Of a stretch of DNA of 6,668 bases, positions 5,168 to 6,668 are shown in pieces. This DNA is from an uncultured Trueperaceae bacterium (lineage in GTDB: Bacteria; Deinococcota; Deinococci; Deinococcales; Trueperaceae), in contig CALCHY010000350.1 of NCBI GenBank assembly GCA_937907415.1, positions 1 through 6,668 on the forward strand, given 5' to 3'. The position numbers and the translations under genes were made by a program. Under the pieces are notes generated by a model. The model saw only the letters and a list, made by a program, of their open reading frames with translations. It was not told the origin of the DNA and ran no database searches. Positions within the stretch are counted from its first letter, which is position 1; every line of letters starts with the position of its first letter.

Positions 5168-5842
5168 ATGAAGCTCCTCCTCACTTCAGCTGGAATCAAG
5201 AACGCAAGCATCCGCAGCGCGCTGGTTGCGATGCTCGGCAAGCCGATCGAAGAATCGAGCGCCCTAGCCATCCCGACCGCGAGTTACGGCCACCCGCTGG
5301 TCACCCCGGAAGGGGCGCTGAGCTTTCTCAACGGCACCGCCAGCACACCGATGTGCGAACTCGGTTGGAAATCACTCGGGATTCTCGAGCTCACCGCGCT
5401 TCCGAGCATCGACCGAGAACGCTGGGAGCCCTGGGTCCGCCAGGCCGATGCGCTCCTCGTGAACGGTGGCGACGCGCTCTACCTAGCCCACTGGCTGCGC
5501 GCGTCTGGCCTGGCGCACCTACTGCCAACGCTCGACGACACCGTCTGGGTCGGCCTTAGCGCCGGCAGCATGGTGATGACGCCCCGTGTTGGGAAGGAGT
5601 TCGTCGAGTGGAAGCCGCCCATCCCCGGCGACGACCGTGCGTTGGGGGTCGTTGACTTCTCGATCTTCCCTCACCTCGGCCACCCCGACTTGCCTGACAA
5701 CACCTTGGCGAACGCCGAGCTCTGGGCCTCGCGGCTCGGCGGGCCGGCCTACGCGCTTGACGATGACAGTGCCATCGCCGTCGTCGACGGTGCTGTCGAG
5801 GTGGTTTCCGAGGGGCGCTGGCGGCGGTTCGACGTCGAGTAA
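5168..5842 (+). CDS. Peptidase E-like protein, family S51 / class I glutamine amidotransferase-like fold
   Basis: A 224-residue cytoplasmic protein of the S51 family. Peptidase E cleaves Asp-Xaa dipeptides with a Ser-His-Asp/Glu triad on a glutamine-amidotransferase-like fold. LLLTSAGI at the N-terminus is the first strand, ADALLVNGGDALYL (93-106) is the GG[ND] turn, and VWVGLSAGSMVM (126-137) is the nucleophile elbow with Ser131 in G-x-S-A-G-S. FSIFPHLGHPD (164-174) provides the likely catalytic His169, and YALDDDSAIAVVDG (195-208) is the closing strand pair typical of the family. The length matches peptidase E (about 230). The nucleophile is serine, not the cysteine of true amidotransferases. 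Many relatives are annotated only as type 1 glutamine amidotransferase-like, so dipeptidase activity is inference. It lies in the same direction as the rhodanese gene, 62 nt downstream. Confidence 0.87.
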   Translation: MKLLLTSAGIKNASIRSALVAMLGKPIEESSALAIPTASYGHPLVTPEGALSFLNGTASTPMCELGWKSLGILELTALPSIDRERWEPWVRQADALLVNGGDALYLAHWLRASGLAHLLPTLDDTVWVGLSAGSMVMTPRVGKEFVEWKPPIPGDDRALGVVDFSIFPHLGHPDLPDNTLANAELWASRLGGPAYALDDDSAIAVVDGAVEVVSEGRWRRFDVE

Positions 5843-5979
5843 GCTGCCCCTCACGGCCCCTTAGCGGCCCTCGGGCCGACAGCGAACCAGGTACCCTGGC
5901 CACGAGGCGGCAAAGCTACTCGTATGACGAGCGTTTCATCCACTAGGTCGACGCACGAGGTTCGGAGCGCTGGCGCGGC
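5843..5979. other. Intergenic spacer with three short perfect inverted repeats
   Basis: This 137-bp spacer holds CGGCCC-TC-GGGCCG (5865-5878), CCAGG-TAC-CCTGG (5887-5899) and CTCGT-ATG-ACGAG (5919-5931). None is followed by a T run. The first could act as a weak terminator for the peptidase E-like gene. The other two could be operator half-sites for the exporter gene or chance. No convincing -35/-10 pair was found. Confidence 0.4.
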
Positions 5980-5983
5980 GTGA
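5924..5983 (+). CDS. Possible 19-codon leader ORF before the exporter
   Basis: An ATG at 5924 opens 19 codons rich in Ser, Thr and Ala, closed by a TGA at 5981-5983. The stop overlaps the exporter's GTG start as GTGA, the usual layout for translational coupling. There is no good Shine-Dalgarno sequence: GAGG at 5903-5906 is too far upstream. The start codon also forms the loop of an inverted repeat (5919-5931). It holds no run of Arg or Lys codons that would suggest attenuation by the exporter's likely substrates. It may simply be chance. Confidence 0.2.
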   Translation: MTSVSSTRSTHEVRSAGAA

Positions 5984-6597
5984 CCGCGGCCGCGCTCGCC
6001 GGCTTCGGCCTCAGCCTCTCGATAATCGTGGCGCTAGGGGCGCAGAACGCCTTCGTGCTCCGCCAAGGCCTACGCCGCGAGCACGTCGGAATCGTTGTGG
6101 CCATCTGCACGGTGTCCGACGCCCTCCTCATCGCCGCGGGCGTCGCGGGACTCGGGTACGTCCTCGAGGTCGTGCCATGGTTGGCAAGCGCAACGCGGTG
6201 GTTAGGCGCCGCCTTCCTGATCGCTTACGGACTCCTCGCAGCCTGGCGCGCGTTGTGGGGCAAGGGTGAGGGACTAACGCCAGCCGTTGGCGGCGCTGGT
6301 GGCACCGCCGCGCTCGGCCCTGTGGTCCTGCTAGCGCTCGCCATGACCTGGCTCAACCCATCGGTTTACCTCGACACGGCCTTCATCATCGGGTCCGTGG
6401 CCGCAACGCACGGGCCCGCCAAATGGGCGTTCGCCGCCGGCGCCATGGCGGGAAGCGCGATGTGGTTCACGGCGTTAGGCTTCGGCGCGCGCTACTTAGC
6501 GCGGTGGTTACGCACACCGCGCTCGTGGCGTTACCTAGACGGCGTCATCGCACTGCTGCTCTTCTACACAGCGGCGCGGTTAGTGGTTGGGCACTGA
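5980..6597 (+). CDS. LysE/ArgO-type amino-acid exporter
   Basis: A 205-residue inner-membrane protein with about six hydrophobic segments, the standard size and shape of the LysE superfamily. Members export basic amino acids (lysine, arginine) or their toxic analogues using the membrane potential. The hallmark GAQNAFVLRQGLRREH (20-35) is very close to the ArgO/LysE signature, and TWLNPSVYLDT (123-133) is the second conserved stretch, with Ser where many members have His in NPHVYLDT. The charged loop at 90-110 is Gly-rich. The GTG at 5980 is the only start that keeps this N-terminus: the nearest in-frame upstream stop is TAG at 5944. A GGAG at 5964-5967 is 12 nt away, longer than ideal. No LysG/ArgP-type LysR regulator is visible beside it, so it may be unregulated locally or its regulator lies beyond the right edge. 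Confidence 0.92.
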   Translation: MTAAALAGFGLSLSIIVALGAQNAFVLRQGLRREHVGIVVAICTVSDALLIAAGVAGLGYVLEVVPWLASATRWLGAAFLIAYGLLAAWRALWGKGEGLTPAVGGAGGTAALGPVVLLALAMTWLNPSVYLDTAFIIGSVAATHGPAKWAFAAGAMAGSAMWFTALGFGARYLARWLRTPRSWRYLDGVIALLLFYTAARLVVGH

Positions 6598-6668
6598 AGC
6601 CTCGCCTCAACCTGAGTGCATCTCGCCCCGGCTACACGTTCGACGTCTACCTCACGACGAGCGGACTG
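6598..6668. other. Right-edge stretch with no supported feature
   Basis: The last 71 bp follow the exporter stop. A plus-strand reading that ends GYTFDVYLTTSGL is open to the edge but shows no usable start, codon or ribosome-binding evidence. No terminator hairpin with a T run was seen. Confidence 0.3.

Noticed and set aside
6600..6668. Plus-strand open reading at the right edge ending GYTFDVYLTTSGL
   Set aside because: No start codon or ribosome binding site in frame; it would overlap the exporter and is too short to judge.

Overview
This is a GC-rich bacterial window that is densely packed with genes. It holds nine recognisable protein genes plus one secreted protein of unknown function. 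The best guess for the source is a member of the Deinococcota, possibly a Truepera relative, with a high-GC actinobacterium as the main alternative. This rests on base composition, on the style of the proteins, and on TANNNT -10 boxes that sit 6-7 nt before an ATG with no Shine-Dalgarno sequence. That arrangement is typical of leaderless transcripts, which are common in Deinococcus and in Actinobacteria. No rRNA, tRNA, CRISPR array, insertion sequence or phage gene was seen.

Layout. Positions 1-778 (minus) carry a small selenoprotein-W-like Rdx gene followed 5 nt later by a D-2-hydroxyacid dehydrogenase that runs off the left edge. Positions 887-1858 (plus) carry an exported protein of unknown function, with a likely leaderless start. 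Its stop codon overlaps the stop codon of the convergent gene cluster that follows. Positions 1855-3589 (minus) form a tight three-gene operon: ArsR-type repressor, AHSA1/SRPBCC-domain protein, alpha/beta hydrolase. Both junctions are ATGA overlaps. In front of it lies a well-formed promoter (TTGACA, 17-nt spacer, TATGGT) overlain by a perfect 18-bp palindrome, which is the obvious autoregulatory operator. Positions 3622-4713 (minus) encode a COX15-type heme A synthase, and the -35 box of the ArsR operon covers its stop codon.

Positions 4803-5105 (plus) encode a single-domain rhodanese, divergent from heme A synthase and again preceded by a leaderless-type -10 box. Positions 5168-5842 (plus) encode a peptidase E (S51)-like protein with a strong Shine-Dalgarno sequence. 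A 137-bp spacer with three short perfect inverted repeats and a possible 19-codon leader ORF leads to a LysE/ArgO-type amino-acid exporter (5980-6597). The last 71 bp hold nothing that can be supported.

The genes do not form a single pathway. The best-defined regulatory unit is the ArsR-SRPBCC-hydrolase operon, a self-repressing cassette that probably responds to a small hydrophobic or organic ligand rather than a metal, because the regulator has no cysteine. Heme A synthase points to an aerobic respiratory chain with a heme-A oxidase. The window shows no convincing wholly new system. The most informative details are the promoter/operator/start overlap of the ArsR gene, the repeated leaderless promoter layout, and the uncharacterised exported four-cysteine protein.
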